From an uncultured Mucilaginibacter sp. (GTDB lineage: Bacteria; Bacteroidota; Bacteroidia; Sphingobacteriales; Sphingobacteriaceae), in the NCBI RefSeq assembly GCF_913773635.1, contig NZ_CAJYGQ010000008.1, positions 1 to 64,000 on the forward strand: DNA of 64,000 bases, in the 5' to 3' direction. The notes under the pieces were generated by a model. The model made no database searches and had not been told where the DNA came from. It was given only the letters and a program-made list of their open reading frames with translations. Made by a program: the position numbers and the translations under genes. How positions within the stretch are numbered: the stretch's first letter is position 1; each line of letters begins with the position of its first letter. Shown piece after piece: positions 53,691 through 63,123 of the stretch.

Positions 53691-54649
53691 TGAGAAGAAA
53701 GATTTCTGTAGTGATTCCTTCTTTTAATGAAGAAGGAAATATTGAGGTTTTAGCTACCAAATTGGTAGAAGTACTGAAAAAGGTAAATTACGATTACGAG
53801 GTAATTTTTGTTGACGACGGTAGCTCGGACGGTACATTAAATAGCCTGAAAACACTAAACGGGTTAGATGAAAATCTCTACTACCTTGAGTTATCACGCA
53901 ACTTCGGGCATCAAAATGCGCTAAAGGCCGGGTATGACTATGCCGATGGCGATGCCGTTATCAGCATGGATAGTGACATGCAGCACCCGCCCGATATGAT
54001 TCCGCAATTTTTAGAAAAGTGGGAAGCCGGTTATGACGTTGTGTATACCTGCCGCGAATACCAAGATGAAGCTACTTTTTTCAAAACCAAATCGTCAGAT
54101 TTATTTTACTCGGTTATCAATTCCCTGTCTGACACTAAACTGGAGCGTGGCACTGCCGATTTCCGCTTGATCGATCGGAAGGTAGCCAATGTGCTAAGCA
54201 GTTTAACTGAGGATGGCTTGTTCATTCGCGGCCTCATTAAATGGCTTGGCTTTAAACAATACGGCATACATTACCAGTGCGACGCACGTTTTTCGGGCAA
54301 GAGTAAATATAATTTAAAAAAGATGTTGCGCTTTGCCGTGCAGGGTATTACTGCGTTCAGCGTTAAGCCGCTTAACATGGCTATTGGCATCGGTGGCTTT
54401 TTTGCTGCCTGCAGTTTGCTGTACATACCCTATATTTTAATAAGTTACTTTGATGGCGAAGCCGTTTTGGGCTGGTCATCTATTTTGGCTACTATAGTTT
54501 TTTTTGGAGGCGTTCAGCTTATGGTGATGGGTATAATTGGCTTGTACCTAGGCAAACTGTTTATGCAAAGCAAACAGCGCCCCAACTACATCATCCGTTC
54601 AACAAACTTACAACGTATAACTCATGATATTACTAAGCTTCGACATTGA
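53690..54649 (+). CDS. GT2 family polyprenol-phosphate glycosyltransferase (GtrB/ArnC-like)
   Basis: A 319-residue enzyme. The GT2 nucleotide-sugar motif VIPSFNEEGNIEVL is at residues 8-21, VIFVDDGSSDGT near 40 and the DxD region ISMDSDMQHPPDM near 92. LSRNFGHQNALKAGYDYADG and RGTADFRLIDRKV match the GtrB/DPM1 subgroup. Two membrane helices (IGIGGFFAACSLLYIPYILIS and GVQLMVMGIIGLYLG) end it. It likely makes the lipid-linked sugar used by the GT87 enzyme. It overlaps both neighbours. Confidence 0.92.
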   Translation: MRRKISVVIPSFNEEGNIEVLATKLVEVLKKVNYDYEVIFVDDGSSDGTLNSLKTLNGLDENLYYLELSRNFGHQNALKAGYDYADGDAVISMDSDMQHPPDMIPQFLEKWEAGYDVVYTCREYQDEATFFKTKSSDLFYSVINSLSDTKLERGTADFRLIDRKVANVLSSLTEDGLFIRGLIKWLGFKQYGIHYQCDARFSGKSKYNLKKMLRFAVQGITAFSVKPLNMAIGIGGFFAACSLLYIPYILISYFDGEAVLGWSSILATIVFFGGVQLMVMGIIGLYLGKLFMQSKQRPNYIIRSTNLQRITHDITKLRH

Positions 54650-55421
54650 AGAGTTTGACATGCCTTTTGAATATGGCAAAAGCATTCCTTTTGATGAGCA
54701 GCTTTCCATATCAACCCAGGGCACTTCAAGCATTTTAAAAATTTTGAAAGATGCCGGCGTTAAGGCAACATTTTATACTACTGCCAATTATGCCATGCAC
54801 AAGCCCCAAATTGTGCATCAAATAATTGATGAAGGGCATGAGCTGGCATCACATGGTTTTTATCATTCTGATTTTAAGCCCGAGCATCTTTTACAATCAA
54901 AAGCCAAGCTCGAAGAAATTGGCGGTGTAGCAGTAAAAGGTTACCGCATGGCAAGGATGATGCCTGTAGATGAACGCGAGATTGAAAAGGCCGGTTACGT
55001 GTATAATTCTTCGATAAACCCAACATGGTTGCCAGGCCGTTATAACAACTTTAATAAGCCGCGAACATGGTTTTATCATCACAACGTATTACAGTTGCCG
55101 TCATCTGTATCGCCGCTTATACGTTTTCCGTTGTTTTGGCTAAGCTTTCACAACCTGCCTATGGGAGTTATTAAGATGCTTAGTTCGGCTACGCATCGTA
55201 AAGACGGGTATCTGAATCTATATTTTCATCCATGGGAGTTTACTGATTTGGATCAACCTGAGCGCTTTAACTTTCCAAAATACGTAGTACGTAATACCGG
55301 CGAGGCCTTTATTAACCGGCTCAGCGCTTTTATAGCATGGGCAAAGGGTAAGGGATTTGAATTTTCACGAACAGATGCATTCGTTGCAGCTATAAAGGAT
55401 AACGCTAATCTGAAAAAATAG
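54624..55421 (+). CDS. Polysaccharide deacetylase family protein
   Basis: A 265-residue CE4-fold protein. Motif 1 LSFDIEEFDMPF is at residues 4-15 (Asp as catalytic base or metal ligand), motif 2 ASHGFYHSDF near 74, and GYRMARMMPV near 109. YFHPWEFTD near 196 gives a late metal-site His. It resembles the DUF3473/XrtA-associated deacetylases of exopolysaccharide loci. It starts 26 bases inside the GT2 gene, so the two are translationally coupled. A hairpin follows it. Confidence 0.88.
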   Translation: MILLSFDIEEFDMPFEYGKSIPFDEQLSISTQGTSSILKILKDAGVKATFYTTANYAMHKPQIVHQIIDEGHELASHGFYHSDFKPEHLLQSKAKLEEIGGVAVKGYRMARMMPVDEREIEKAGYVYNSSINPTWLPGRYNNFNKPRTWFYHHNVLQLPSSVSPLIRFPLFWLSFHNLPMGVIKMLSSATHRKDGYLNLYFHPWEFTDLDQPERFNFPKYVVRNTGEAFINRLSAFIAWAKGKGFEFSRTDAFVAAIKDNANLKK

Positions 55422-55458
55422 TCTACAAGTCACTTAATCAACAGTATATCAGATTATC

Positions 55459-55486
55459 AAAAAACTAATCAAATGATTAGTTTTTT
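55459..55486 (+). terminator. Terminator of the glycan locus
   Basis: AAAAAACTAATC (55459-55470) and GATTAGTTTTTT (55475-55486) form a perfect 12-base stem with a 4-base loop and T-run. Confidence 0.75.
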
Positions 55487-55519
55487 ACTTTTCGCTCACA
55501 ATACTCCTATTTAATTGCG

Positions 55520-55527
55520 TATTTTTG
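55520..55527 (+). promoter_or_regulatory. Candidate -7 box (TATTTTTG) for the DUF5686 gene
   Basis: TATTTTTG fits TAnnTTTG and would give a leader of about 170 bases. The leader contains no ORF that I can support. Confidence 0.45.
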
Positions 55528-55700
55528 CAAAATATAAGCAAACTTAATAGTTATATAATTACGTAACATTATAATATACACAGCGTCTTAGGTAGAGTTT
55601 AAACGGCCGGTAAAAGTTAAAAAATTATTAGGAACACGGCATTTTACACTTTTCCCGTTAGTTATTACTCAAAAGTTTGTTACGACGTCCTTAAATTAAA

Positions 55701-58259
55701 ATGTGTTACAAAGGTTATTTTAAATATTTATTAGTTGCTTTATTACTGTTTACTGCTGTTGCAGCTGTAAATGCTCAAAATACTATAGTAACCGGTTTTG
55801 TTACCGATGCTGCAAACAAGCAGCCTTTATCGTACGTAACGGTTAGCTTTCCGGGCACTACCACAGGTATAAATACCGATAGCAAAGGCCGTTATACCCT
55901 TTCCACATCCAATCGCAGCTATACTAAGCTGCAGGTTTCCTTTGTAGGTTATAAAACATCAATTATTGATATCACTCCGGGCAAAGAGCAAACTGTAAAC
56001 GTTAAACTACAACCTGATAACACTGAACTTGATGCGGTACTTATAAGACGCGGCAAAAAAAAGAAGTACAGCAATAATGACAATCCTGCTGTTGAACTTA
56101 TAAGAAAGGTAATAGCTAACAAAGAAAAGAACCGCCCCGAAGCATACAATTACGTAGAGTACAAAGGTTACGAGCGACTCAACTTTTCATTCATTAACGT
56201 GTCAGAAAATTTTAGTGATAAGAAATTTTTCCGCAAGTATAAATTTCTGCTCGATAACCGCGATACCACCACCGTACCAGGCAAAAACCTCTTACCCGTT
56301 TACCTGAACGAAAAAGTATATCAATATTACTACAGCAAAAATCCTGAAAGAAAGAAAACTACCGTATTAGGAGAAAAAGGAGTAAACTTTGGTAGCTTTT
56401 TGGATAGTGAAGGTATTGGCGTTTACTTTAAGCACCTATATCAAAACGTTGATATTTATGCCAACAGTACCGTTTTGGTAACTAACGAATTTTTAAGTCC
56501 TATATCTGACGCGGCACCCTCAAGCTATAAATTCTTTATTACTGACACCATTGTTGTCGATAATAACAAGGTGGTTGAGCTAAGCTTTACACCGCGTAAT
56601 ACTAACGACCAGCTTTTTGAAGGCAGCATATACATAACGCTAGATGGTAACTACGCAGTACAAAAAGCCGACCTTACCATTAATCGTAAAATCAATTTAA
56701 ACTGGGTAAAATCAATGCATATTATGCTCGACTTTGCCCGCAATACTGATGGACGCTATTACTTAAGCCGCAGTAATACCATGGCCGACTTTGGCATGTC
56801 CAAGAACAAAAAAGGTGGCTTATTTGGGCAACGTTTGGCAATATTTAATAATTATGTTACCAACGTACCACGCCCTGACACTACTTACCAGGGAACGCAG
56901 GAGATAACCTCTGATGCAGTAAAGCATCGCAGCGACGACTTTTGGGCGCAACAAAGGCAAGATACGCTTACCGGGCCGCAATCAAAGGTATATGCTAATA
57001 TTGACAGCCTGGGGCGCATGAAGTCCTTTCGCCGTACGGTTGACATTGCTTCATTATTTTTATTTGGTTATAAGCAATTTGGCCCTTTTGATTTAGGTCC
57101 GGCAAATGCATTTTACAGCTTTAACCCGGTTGAAGGTTTCAGGCTGCGTGTAGGCGGGCGCACAAATGTTGAATTCAGTAAACGGGTTTTGCTTGAGGGC
57201 TATACTGCATACGGCTTTAAAGATCAGCGTTGGAAATACTTTCTATCAGGAACGTTTTCACTCAATAACAGTTCTATATTCAGATTTCCGCAGCACTACA
57301 TTAAAGTGGGCTTTCAACGTGATACACGCATACCCGGACAAGAGTTGCTGTTTTTACGCGAAGACAACTTTTTACTTTCGTTTAAGCGCGGAAATAACGA
57401 CAAGTATTTGTACAACGATAACTACCGTATAGACTACCTTAAAGAGTTTCCTAACCACTTTTCAATTGGAGTAGGTTTACGTAAATGGACACAGGAACCT
57501 GCAGGATCGTTATATTTTGATAATAGTATAAACGGCTTGGCCAACCGCGTTCATGATCTTACCACATCTGAAGCAACGCTTACATTACGCTATGCTCCGC
57601 ACGAAGAATTTTACCAGGGCAAAGTGTACCGTAAATCATTTATTAACAAGTATCCTATTATTACCCTTAACTATACCAAAGGCTTTAAAAACGTTTTCGG
57701 AGGCGAGTACAATTACAGTGACGTATCGCTAAATATTTACAAACACGTTTTTATGAAAAAGCTTGGCGAGGCCGATATATGGATTGACGGGGGTAACACC
57801 TTTGGGCAGGTTCCTTACCCATTACTTACCATACACCGTGCTAACCAAACTTTTGCATATGACCCTATTTCGTACAACCTCATGAATTTCCTGGAGTTTG
57901 TGAGCGATCATTATGCAAGCATTAACGTTGATCAGCATTTTAAAGGGTTGCTTTTTAACCGCATTCCGCTGTTAAAAAAACTTAAATGGCGTGAGGTGGC
58001 TTCTGTAAAATCTTTATGGGGCGGCATACGCGATGAAAATAACCCCGACCTTCATCCATCACTTTACGAGTTTCCAAAAGAAAGTAACGGCGCGCCCATT
58101 ACCTACGCTTTGGGCAGCAAGCCGTATGTTGAGGGCAGTGTAGGTATCGAGAATATTTTTAAGGTTTTAAGGGTTGACCTGGTGAGACGTTTCAACTACC
58201 TCGATCATGCAAACATTGCCGATTGGGGTATCAGAACCCGCATACAATTTATTTTTTAA
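55701..58259 (+). CDS. DUF5686 family outer-membrane protein with carboxypeptidase-like regulatory domain
   Basis: An 852-residue exported protein with a signal peptide (LVALLLFTAVAAVNA). Residues ~28-110 are a CarbopepD_reg_2 domain (VTGFVTDAANKQPLSYVTVSF, then SKGRYTLSTSN). The rest follows DUF5686: YVEYKGYERLNFSFINVSE, KHLYQNVDIYANSTVLV, FLFGYKQFGPFDLGP and a terminal beta-strand IRTRIQFIF, consistent with an outer-membrane barrel. Function is unknown. It lies 33 bases upstream of the phospholipid-synthase cluster but may be a separate gene. Confidence 0.88.
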   Translation: MCYKGYFKYLLVALLLFTAVAAVNAQNTIVTGFVTDAANKQPLSYVTVSFPGTTTGINTDSKGRYTLSTSNRSYTKLQVSFVGYKTSIIDITPGKEQTVNVKLQPDNTELDAVLIRRGKKKKYSNNDNPAVELIRKVIANKEKNRPEAYNYVEYKGYERLNFSFINVSENFSDKKFFRKYKFLLDNRDTTTVPGKNLLPVYLNEKVYQYYYSKNPERKKTTVLGEKGVNFGSFLDSEGIGVYFKHLYQNVDIYANSTVLVTNEFLSPISDAAPSSYKFFITDTIVVDNNKVVELSFTPRNTNDQLFEGSIYITLDGNYAVQKADLTINRKINLNWVKSMHIMLDFARNTDGRYYLSRSNTMADFGMSKNKKGGLFGQRLAIFNNYVTNVPRPDTTYQGTQEITSDAVKHRSDDFWAQQRQDTLTGPQSKVYANIDSLGRMKSFRRTVDIASLFLFGYKQFGPFDLGPANAFYSFNPVEGFRLRVGGRTNVEFSKRVLLEGYTAYGFKDQRWKYFLSGTFSLNNSSIFRFPQHYIKVGFQRDTRIPGQELLFLREDNFLLSFKRGNNDKYLYNDNYRIDYLKEFPNHFSIGVGLRKWTQEPAGSLYFDNSINGLANRVHDLTTSEATLTLRYAPHEEFYQGKVYRKSFINKYPIITLNYTKGFKNVFGGEYNYSDVSLNIYKHVFMKKLGEADIWIDGGNTFGQVPYPLLTIHRANQTFAYDPISYNLMNFLEFVSDHYASINVDQHFKGLLFNRIPLLKKLKWREVASVKSLWGGIRDENNPDLHPSLYEFPKESNGAPITYALGSKPYVEGSVGIENIFKVLRVDLVRRFNYLDHANIADWGIRTRIQFIF

Positions 58260-58292
58260 TTAATTTAGCGCCGGATTTTCCGGTTTAAACAA

Positions 58293-59012
58293 ATGGCACA
58301 GCAAACATCGTTACGTACAAATTTGCAGTTAGGCATTTACCGCGTAATCGATCCTTTTGTAAAGGTTTTGATTAAGGTTGGCCTTACTCCAAACGCAGTA
58401 ACCCTTATAGGTTTTATTTTAAATATTGGTGTAGCCGGCATATTTATATGGGGAGCTGAAGAATCAACCCGCGACGATTTATCAGAAGTGGGCTGGGCAG
58501 GTGCATTAATATTATTTGCAGGCTTGTTTGATATGTTAGACGGTCAAGTAGCGCGTCTTGGTAACATGAAATCTGTATTCGGTGCCCTGTTTGATTCTGT
58601 TTTAGACCGTTACAGCGAGCTGATTATGTTCTTAGGTATATGTTATTACCTTGTGGCTAATCATTATTTCTTAAGTTCAATATTTGCTTTTGTAGCTCTT
58701 ATAGGTTCCATGATGGTAAGCTATGTACGTGCCCGTGCCGAAGGCTTAGGCGTTGAAATAAAAGGCGGACTAATGCAGCGCCCCGAACGTGTAGTAACCA
58801 TTGGCCTTTTTGCACTTATTTGCGGCGTAACCTCGGCCTATATAGGAGGCGATTTTAAATGGTATATTCCGGGAATCAAATATCACGTATTTGAAACCAT
58901 GTCAATATTCACTGTGCCAATTACCATATTGGCAGTACTAACCAACCTTACCGCATTCCGCCGCCTAATGGATGCTAAAAAAGCTTTAGGCGAACTCAAT
59001 AACCAAGGTTGA
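58293..59012 (+). CDS. CDP-alcohol phosphatidyltransferase, candidate phosphatidylinositol(-phosphate) synthase
   Basis: A 239-residue membrane enzyme with the CDP-OH-P motif D(x2)DG(x2)AR(x8)G(x3)D(x3)D, seen as [14 protein letters not shown] then [10 protein letters not shown]. About six membrane helices surround it, including [15 protein letters not shown]. In Bacteroides a homologue makes phosphatidylinositol phosphate for inositol lipids. The neighbours here (Aur1-like PAP2, FA2H-like hydroxylase) support such a role, but choline or glycerol acceptors are not excluded. Confidence 0.85.
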   Translation: MAQQTSLRTNLQLGIYRVIDPFVKVLIKVGLTPNAVTLIGFILNIGVAGIFIWGAEESTRDDLSEVGWAGALILFAGLFDMLDGQVARLGNMKSVFGALFDSVLDRYSELIMFLGICYYLVANHYFLSSIFAFVALIGSMMVSYVRARAEGLGVEIKGGLMQRPERVVTIGLFALICGVTSAYIGGDFKWYIPGIKYHVFETMSIFTVPITILAVLTNLTAFRRLMDAKKALGELNNQG

Positions 59013-59023
59013 AAAATTAGTAA

Positions 59024-59608
59024 ATGAAACTGAACATAAAAAACGTACTAAGCGGCATTGTTTTAACGCTTGCTACCATTACCGTTGCACAGGCAGGCAG
59101 TATACCCGCCGATACTGTTAAAAACATAAATGCACTGCCAGGCAACCCATACCCTGCGCTACCTGCAACCGTAAGCAGGTTGTTTTATGTACAACGCACA
59201 CCAAACTCTAATACGATAGTTTACGAGCTAAACTTAGATAAAGACGGTAAGCCTGATGAAGAAACGCCGGTACACCCTTACTGGATACGCTACCATGATA
59301 AGGGTGAAAAAGCTGAGCTCAATTTTATTCAGCGAAAATTTGCCTATGGCGTTACCTCAAAAGCCTTAGGAAATGGCAAATATGATATCAGATTTGTGTC
59401 ATACAAAAAATTTCCGCTTACGCTGATGAAGGGTGCTGACGGAAAATATCATATCTTCGCAACTGTTTCGCAGCGCCAGTTTATAGTTAACCGAATTTTT
59501 TTGAGGATAGAAGGTGGCTCATTTTGGGTTCCGAATGTGCGCTTTGTGGAATTTAAAGGAACAGACCCGGCAACCGGTAAAGAAGTTACTGAGCGTTTTA
59601 AACCTTGA
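59024..59608 (+). CDS. DUF4833 exported protein
   Basis: A 194-residue protein with a signal peptide (MKLNIKNVLSGIVLTLATITVAQA). The DUF4833 core includes RLFYVQRTPNSNTIVYELNLDKDG, PVHPYWIRYHDKGEKAELNFIQRKFAYGV, and QRQFIVNRIFLRIEGGSFW. The family often lies next to inositol-lipid genes in Bacteroidota, and its role is not known. It is 11 bases after the synthase and 6 bases before the hydroxylase. Confidence 0.85.
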   Translation: MKLNIKNVLSGIVLTLATITVAQAGSIPADTVKNINALPGNPYPALPATVSRLFYVQRTPNSNTIVYELNLDKDGKPDEETPVHPYWIRYHDKGEKAELNFIQRKFAYGVTSKALGNGKYDIRFVSYKKFPLTLMKGADGKYHIFATVSQRQFIVNRIFLRIEGGSFWVPNVRFVEFKGTDPATGKEVTERFKP

Positions 59609-59614
59609 TTAGTG

Positions 59615-60241
59615 ATGAAAAAGAATTACGTTTCCAACTCGAGTGAATCTGTGCGTATGTTTAAAAGCGATCTTTTAGAAGCGCTTTCAAAAGTACACTG
59701 GACAGTGCCCCTTTACGTTTTTATACCAATTATAGGCTTTTTAAGTTACTGGGCATTTACCCATACCGGCATTACTGTAGCCGGCTTTTTTGGCCTTATG
59801 GTGGCGGGGCTTGCTTTCTGGACTTTTGCCGAGTACATTTTACACCGCTACGTATTTCATTTTGTGCCCAAGGCTGAATGGGCTTTACGTATACATTTCA
59901 TTTTCCATGGCGTTCATCATGATTATCCAAGTGATGCAAAACGCTTAGTAATGCCTCCATCGGCAAGTATACCAATGGCAACCATATTATTTTTGCTTTT
60001 TAACTGGATATTACCCGAAGGATATATCTTTTCATTTTTCCCGGGCTTCCTCATAGGTTACCTTGTATATGATATATCGCATTACGCTATACATCACTTC
60101 AATTTTAAGGGTGGTATGTGGAAACGTATTAAGCAACATCATATGCTGCACCATTACCAAGACCCAAGCAAAGGTTACGGTGTTAGCTCGCCAATTTGGG
60201 ATAAAGTTTTCGGTTCTGATTTTATAAAAAAGGCTAAATGA
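59615..60241 (+). CDS. FA2H/Scs7-like fatty-acid (sphingolipid) hydroxylase
   Basis: A 208-residue membrane enzyme with the di-iron His boxes of the sterol desaturase/fatty acid hydroxylase family: HRYVFHF, HFIFHGVHHDYPSD, and HYAIHH then HHMLHHYQD. The spacing, with RLVMPPSASIP and GYLVYDISHYAIHH, follows the fatty acid 2-hydroxylase subgroup (FA2H/Scs7) more closely than sterol desaturases. It would add a 2-hydroxyl to the N-acyl chain of a ceramide. Start ATG 59615 rather than the GTG one codon earlier. Confidence 0.85.
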   Translation: MKKNYVSNSSESVRMFKSDLLEALSKVHWTVPLYVFIPIIGFLSYWAFTHTGITVAGFFGLMVAGLAFWTFAEYILHRYVFHFVPKAEWALRIHFIFHGVHHDYPSDAKRLVMPPSASIPMATILFLLFNWILPEGYIFSFFPGFLIGYLVYDISHYAIHHFNFKGGMWKRIKQHHMLHHYQDPSKGYGVSSPIWDKVFGSDFIKKAK

Positions 60242-61176
60242 GTTTTGCCATATCGAAGGGCGCCCCGGTAACGTTTAAAAACTTTTTAATTGTTACCCTG
60301 GCTGCTGTTTCTTATCTTCTGGCATCTTACTTCCTTGTTGGGTTTAAAAGTGATCAGATTGTATTAATTGGCATCTTTTATACTCTTTTCTATGCCTCAG
60401 AGGTTACCCGCAAGTTTGTGCTTGGCTTTTCTATATTCATCGTATACTGGATCATCTTTGATTACATGAAAGCTTTTCCAAATTACAATTACAAAGCCGT
60501 TCACCTATCTGAACTTTACAATTTTGAAAAGCATCTATTTGGCATAAAACAGGCTGGTACTATAGTTACACCAAATGAGTACTGGCGTATTCATGGTACT
60601 ACTTTTTTAGATATATTAACAGGACTTTTTTACCTCTGCTGGATTCCGGTTCCTCTGGGCTTTGCAGCTTACCTGTTTTTTACGCGTAAACGTGAATTTT
60701 TATATTTTTCACTAACATTTGTACTGGTAAACCTGCTTGGGTTTGTGGTATATTACACTTACCCGGCTGCACCACCCTGGTATATTCAATATCATGGCTT
60801 TCACTTTTTTAAAGCTACCCCTGGCAATACTGCAGGTTTAAGCAAGTTTGATGCGTACTTCGGCATCTCACTTTTTAAAGATATCTATTCCAAAGGTTCT
60901 AATGTGTTTGCGGCAATGCCATCGCTCCACTCAAGCTACCCATTGATAGTGGTTTATTATGGTTTAAAAAACAAACTTGGTTGGGCTAATATCTTTTTTA
61001 TAACGGTTACTGTAGGTATATGGTTCGCTGCTGTATACACCAGCCATCACTATTTACTTGATGTACTTGCCGGTATTACTACTGCTGCATTAGGTATTGC
61101 ATTGTTCAACCTCATTGTAACAAAATCAAGGGTCATTAATGGTTGGCTAAACCGTTACGAAGCTATAATTCAATAA
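60238..61176 (+). CDS. PAP2-superfamily membrane protein, Aur1/inositol-phosphoceramide-synthase-like
   Basis: A 312-residue protein with six or more membrane helices. The signature YPAAPPWYIQ near residue 178 is that of Aur1/IPC synthase-type proteins. The catalytic PAP2 motifs are AMPSLHSSYPLIV (phosphatase motif 2) and TSHHYLLDVLAG (motif 3, with the nucleophilic His and Asp). Such enzymes transfer phosphoinositol to ceramide or dephosphorylate a phosphoinositol lipid. The ATG overlaps the hydroxylase stop by 4 bases. Confidence 0.87.
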   Translation: MSFAISKGAPVTFKNFLIVTLAAVSYLLASYFLVGFKSDQIVLIGIFYTLFYASEVTRKFVLGFSIFIVYWIIFDYMKAFPNYNYKAVHLSELYNFEKHLFGIKQAGTIVTPNEYWRIHGTTFLDILTGLFYLCWIPVPLGFAAYLFFTRKREFLYFSLTFVLVNLLGFVVYYTYPAAPPWYIQYHGFHFFKATPGNTAGLSKFDAYFGISLFKDIYSKGSNVFAAMPSLHSSYPLIVVYYGLKNKLGWANIFFITVTVGIWFAAVYTSHHYLLDVLAGITTAALGIALFNLIVTKSRVINGWLNRYEAIIQ

Positions 61177-61273
61177 TTTAAGCCTTAATTTTCCACATTT
61201 TCACTCCTTATTGTGGATATCATATAATCAGGCATGTGATTTGTACACTAAATTATACATATCATTTCTGATT

Positions 61274-62092
61274 ATGAAAAAGATTTTTTTACTACTTACT
61301 TATATATCAGCACTTACCATAGGCGCTAAAGCCGACACTTTAGACAGCCTTAAACAGCAATTGCAGCTTACTACCGATGACAAAGCAAAGGCTGTAATAT
61401 ATAATAGCATGGCTGATTGCTATCTGGCATTTAAAACTGCACCCAACAGCTATACTAAACGCATTAATTACGAAAATGCGGTGAATTATACCATGTTGGC
61501 CATGAAAACATACTACAAGTACAGTGATACTACGGGTATGATTTACAGCTATAGCAACCTATCGCGTGCTTATCGTTCGCAGCGTAAGTTTGCACAGGCT
61601 AAATGGTTTATTCTGCAAGCTAATACCCTGTCAAGACGCCAAAAGTCTGTACCCTCAATTATAAATACTCTTGTTGATTTGGCTGCCATAAAAATAGATA
61701 TCAAGGATTATAACTTGGCAAAAAAGGACTTAAAAGAGGCTCACCGCCTAGCAATGAAAAACAAATTAGCTGAACAGGATTCATCTGTAAAAATTGCTTA
61801 TAGCCGTTTATACACCTTTATTCAAGTACCTCCTGCCGAAAACGTATTTCAGGGGCTGGATGAAACTATCAAAAACGAAGAGCTAGCATATGCAGCCAAG
61901 CAGAAAAAACTGGCCGCTCTGGCTTCTTTAAAACAGTTAAAGAAAACACAAACAGGTAAAAAGAAACTGCTTGCAGCAACCGCAGCATCAAAAGTACCTG
62001 TACAACAAATTAAGCTAACGGCACCAACTATTTACTGGGAAACGCCATCGAGTAAAACTAATACTGATAGTTTGAAAACAGTATCGTTGTAA
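61274..62092 (+). CDS. TPR-like exported protein
   Basis: A 272-residue protein with a signal peptide (MKKIFLLLTYISALTIGAKA). Residues ~40-180 contain helical repeats with TPR-like spacing (AVIYNSMADCYLAFKTA, GMIYSYSNLSRAYRSQRKFAQAKWFI, then LVDLAAIKIDIKDYNLAKKDL). The C-terminus is Lys-rich. No histidine-kinase part is attached. ATG 61274 is chosen over a TTG 63 bases upstream because it starts the signal peptide. Function unknown. Confidence 0.78.
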   Translation: MKKIFLLLTYISALTIGAKADTLDSLKQQLQLTTDDKAKAVIYNSMADCYLAFKTAPNSYTKRINYENAVNYTMLAMKTYYKYSDTTGMIYSYSNLSRAYRSQRKFAQAKWFILQANTLSRRQKSVPSIINTLVDLAAIKIDIKDYNLAKKDLKEAHRLAMKNKLAEQDSSVKIAYSRLYTFIQVPPAENVFQGLDETIKNEELAYAAKQKKLAALASLKQLKKTQTGKKKLLAATAASKVPVQQIKLTAPTIYWETPSSKTNTDSLKTVSL

Positions 62093-62113
62093 CCGTCAGT
62101 TTTCAATAAGTAA

Positions 62114-62158
62114 TTAAACAACAAAAGCAGCACTTTGGGTGCTGCTTTTGTTGTTTAA
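62114..62158. terminator. Long bidirectional terminator overlapping the YitT stop
   Basis: A perfect 20-base inverted repeat (62114-62133 and 62139-62158) with a 5-base loop. It includes the stop codon of the YitT gene at 62155-62157. Confidence 0.85.
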
Positions 62159-63021
62159 TGCAATGCCTTGCGCTTTAACAGGCCGCCAGTAGTATCATCA
62201 ATACTGTGCTGTATAATAAAAGCAGCAGGATCTATCTTTATAATCTTCTCTTTCAATGCAGGCACCTCCAAGCGTGTAACAACGGTAAATATAATATCAC
62301 GTGTTTCGTTAATATGGCCGTCCTTACCATAACCGCTTTTGCCTTGATAAATGGTAACACCACGTCCCATTTGCATGGTAATAACTTTTCGAATTACTTC
62401 GCTTTTTAAAGATATTACCGTTATACCGGTGTACTGTTCAATACCATTTAAAATCAAATCAATCATTTTTGAAGCCGATACATAGGTTAATATAGAGTAC
62501 ATGGCACGCTCAATACCTAAAAAATATGCAGCTGTAGAAAAGATTACGATATTCAGAATTAATACAATGTCACTTATTTTAAGTAGCTGCGCCTTACGGC
62601 TCAAAAGTAGTGCAGCTATCTCAGTACCATCAAGCACCGCACCGCCGCGCATGGCAAAGCCAATACCCACTCCAATGAACACGCCACCAAAAACCGCTGT
62701 CAATAGCTTATCAGCCGTTATATCAGGAAAATGCACAAACGCCACACACAATGATAACCCAATGATGCCTACAGTACTTTTAAATGCAAACTGGGCACCG
62801 AGCCTTTTATAGCCTAATATTAAAAACGGGATATTCAGCAACACAATGTATATGGCAATGGAAGTATCGGTTATATTGCCTATAAGCATTGATATACCGG
62901 TTACCCCACCATCAATAAAGTGGCTGGATAACAAAAAGCCCTTTAAACCTAAAGCCGCCGAAAAAATTCCTAAAACAATTAATAACCAGTCTATAGCAAT
63001 CTTCTCTTTAGTAACTTTCAT
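62155..63021 (-). CDS. YitT family membrane protein (DUF161/DUF2179)
   Basis: A 288-residue protein with five membrane helices (WLLIVLGIFSAALGLKGFLL, then IYIVLLNIPFLILGY, TVGIIGLSLCVAFVHF, LLTAVFGGVFIGVGIGFAMRGG). The YitT motif FIDGGVTGISMLIG lies near residue 35. From residue 200 a soluble DUF2179 domain (MQMGRGVTIYQGKSGYGKDGHI, then VTRLEVPALKEKIIKIDPAAFI) follows. Function unknown. Confidence 0.92.
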   Translation of the reverse strand: MKVTKEKIAIDWLLIVLGIFSAALGLKGFLLSSHFIDGGVTGISMLIGNITDTSIAIYIVLLNIPFLILGYKRLGAQFAFKSTVGIIGLSLCVAFVHFPDITADKLLTAVFGGVFIGVGIGFAMRGGAVLDGTEIAALLLSRKAQLLKISDIVLILNIVIFSTAAYFLGIERAMYSILTYVSASKMIDLILNGIEQYTGITVISLKSEVIRKVITMQMGRGVTIYQGKSGYGKDGHINETRDIIFTVVTRLEVPALKEKIIKIDPAAFIIQHSIDDTTGGLLKRKALH

Positions 63022-63123
63022 ATTGTAGTTGTTGCAAAATATTTTTAAATTTATATTGATGAATACCTGTTACAACACAGGTTTGGCGGTAAGATACAAA
63101 ATCGGGCTTAATTTTTGATAAGA

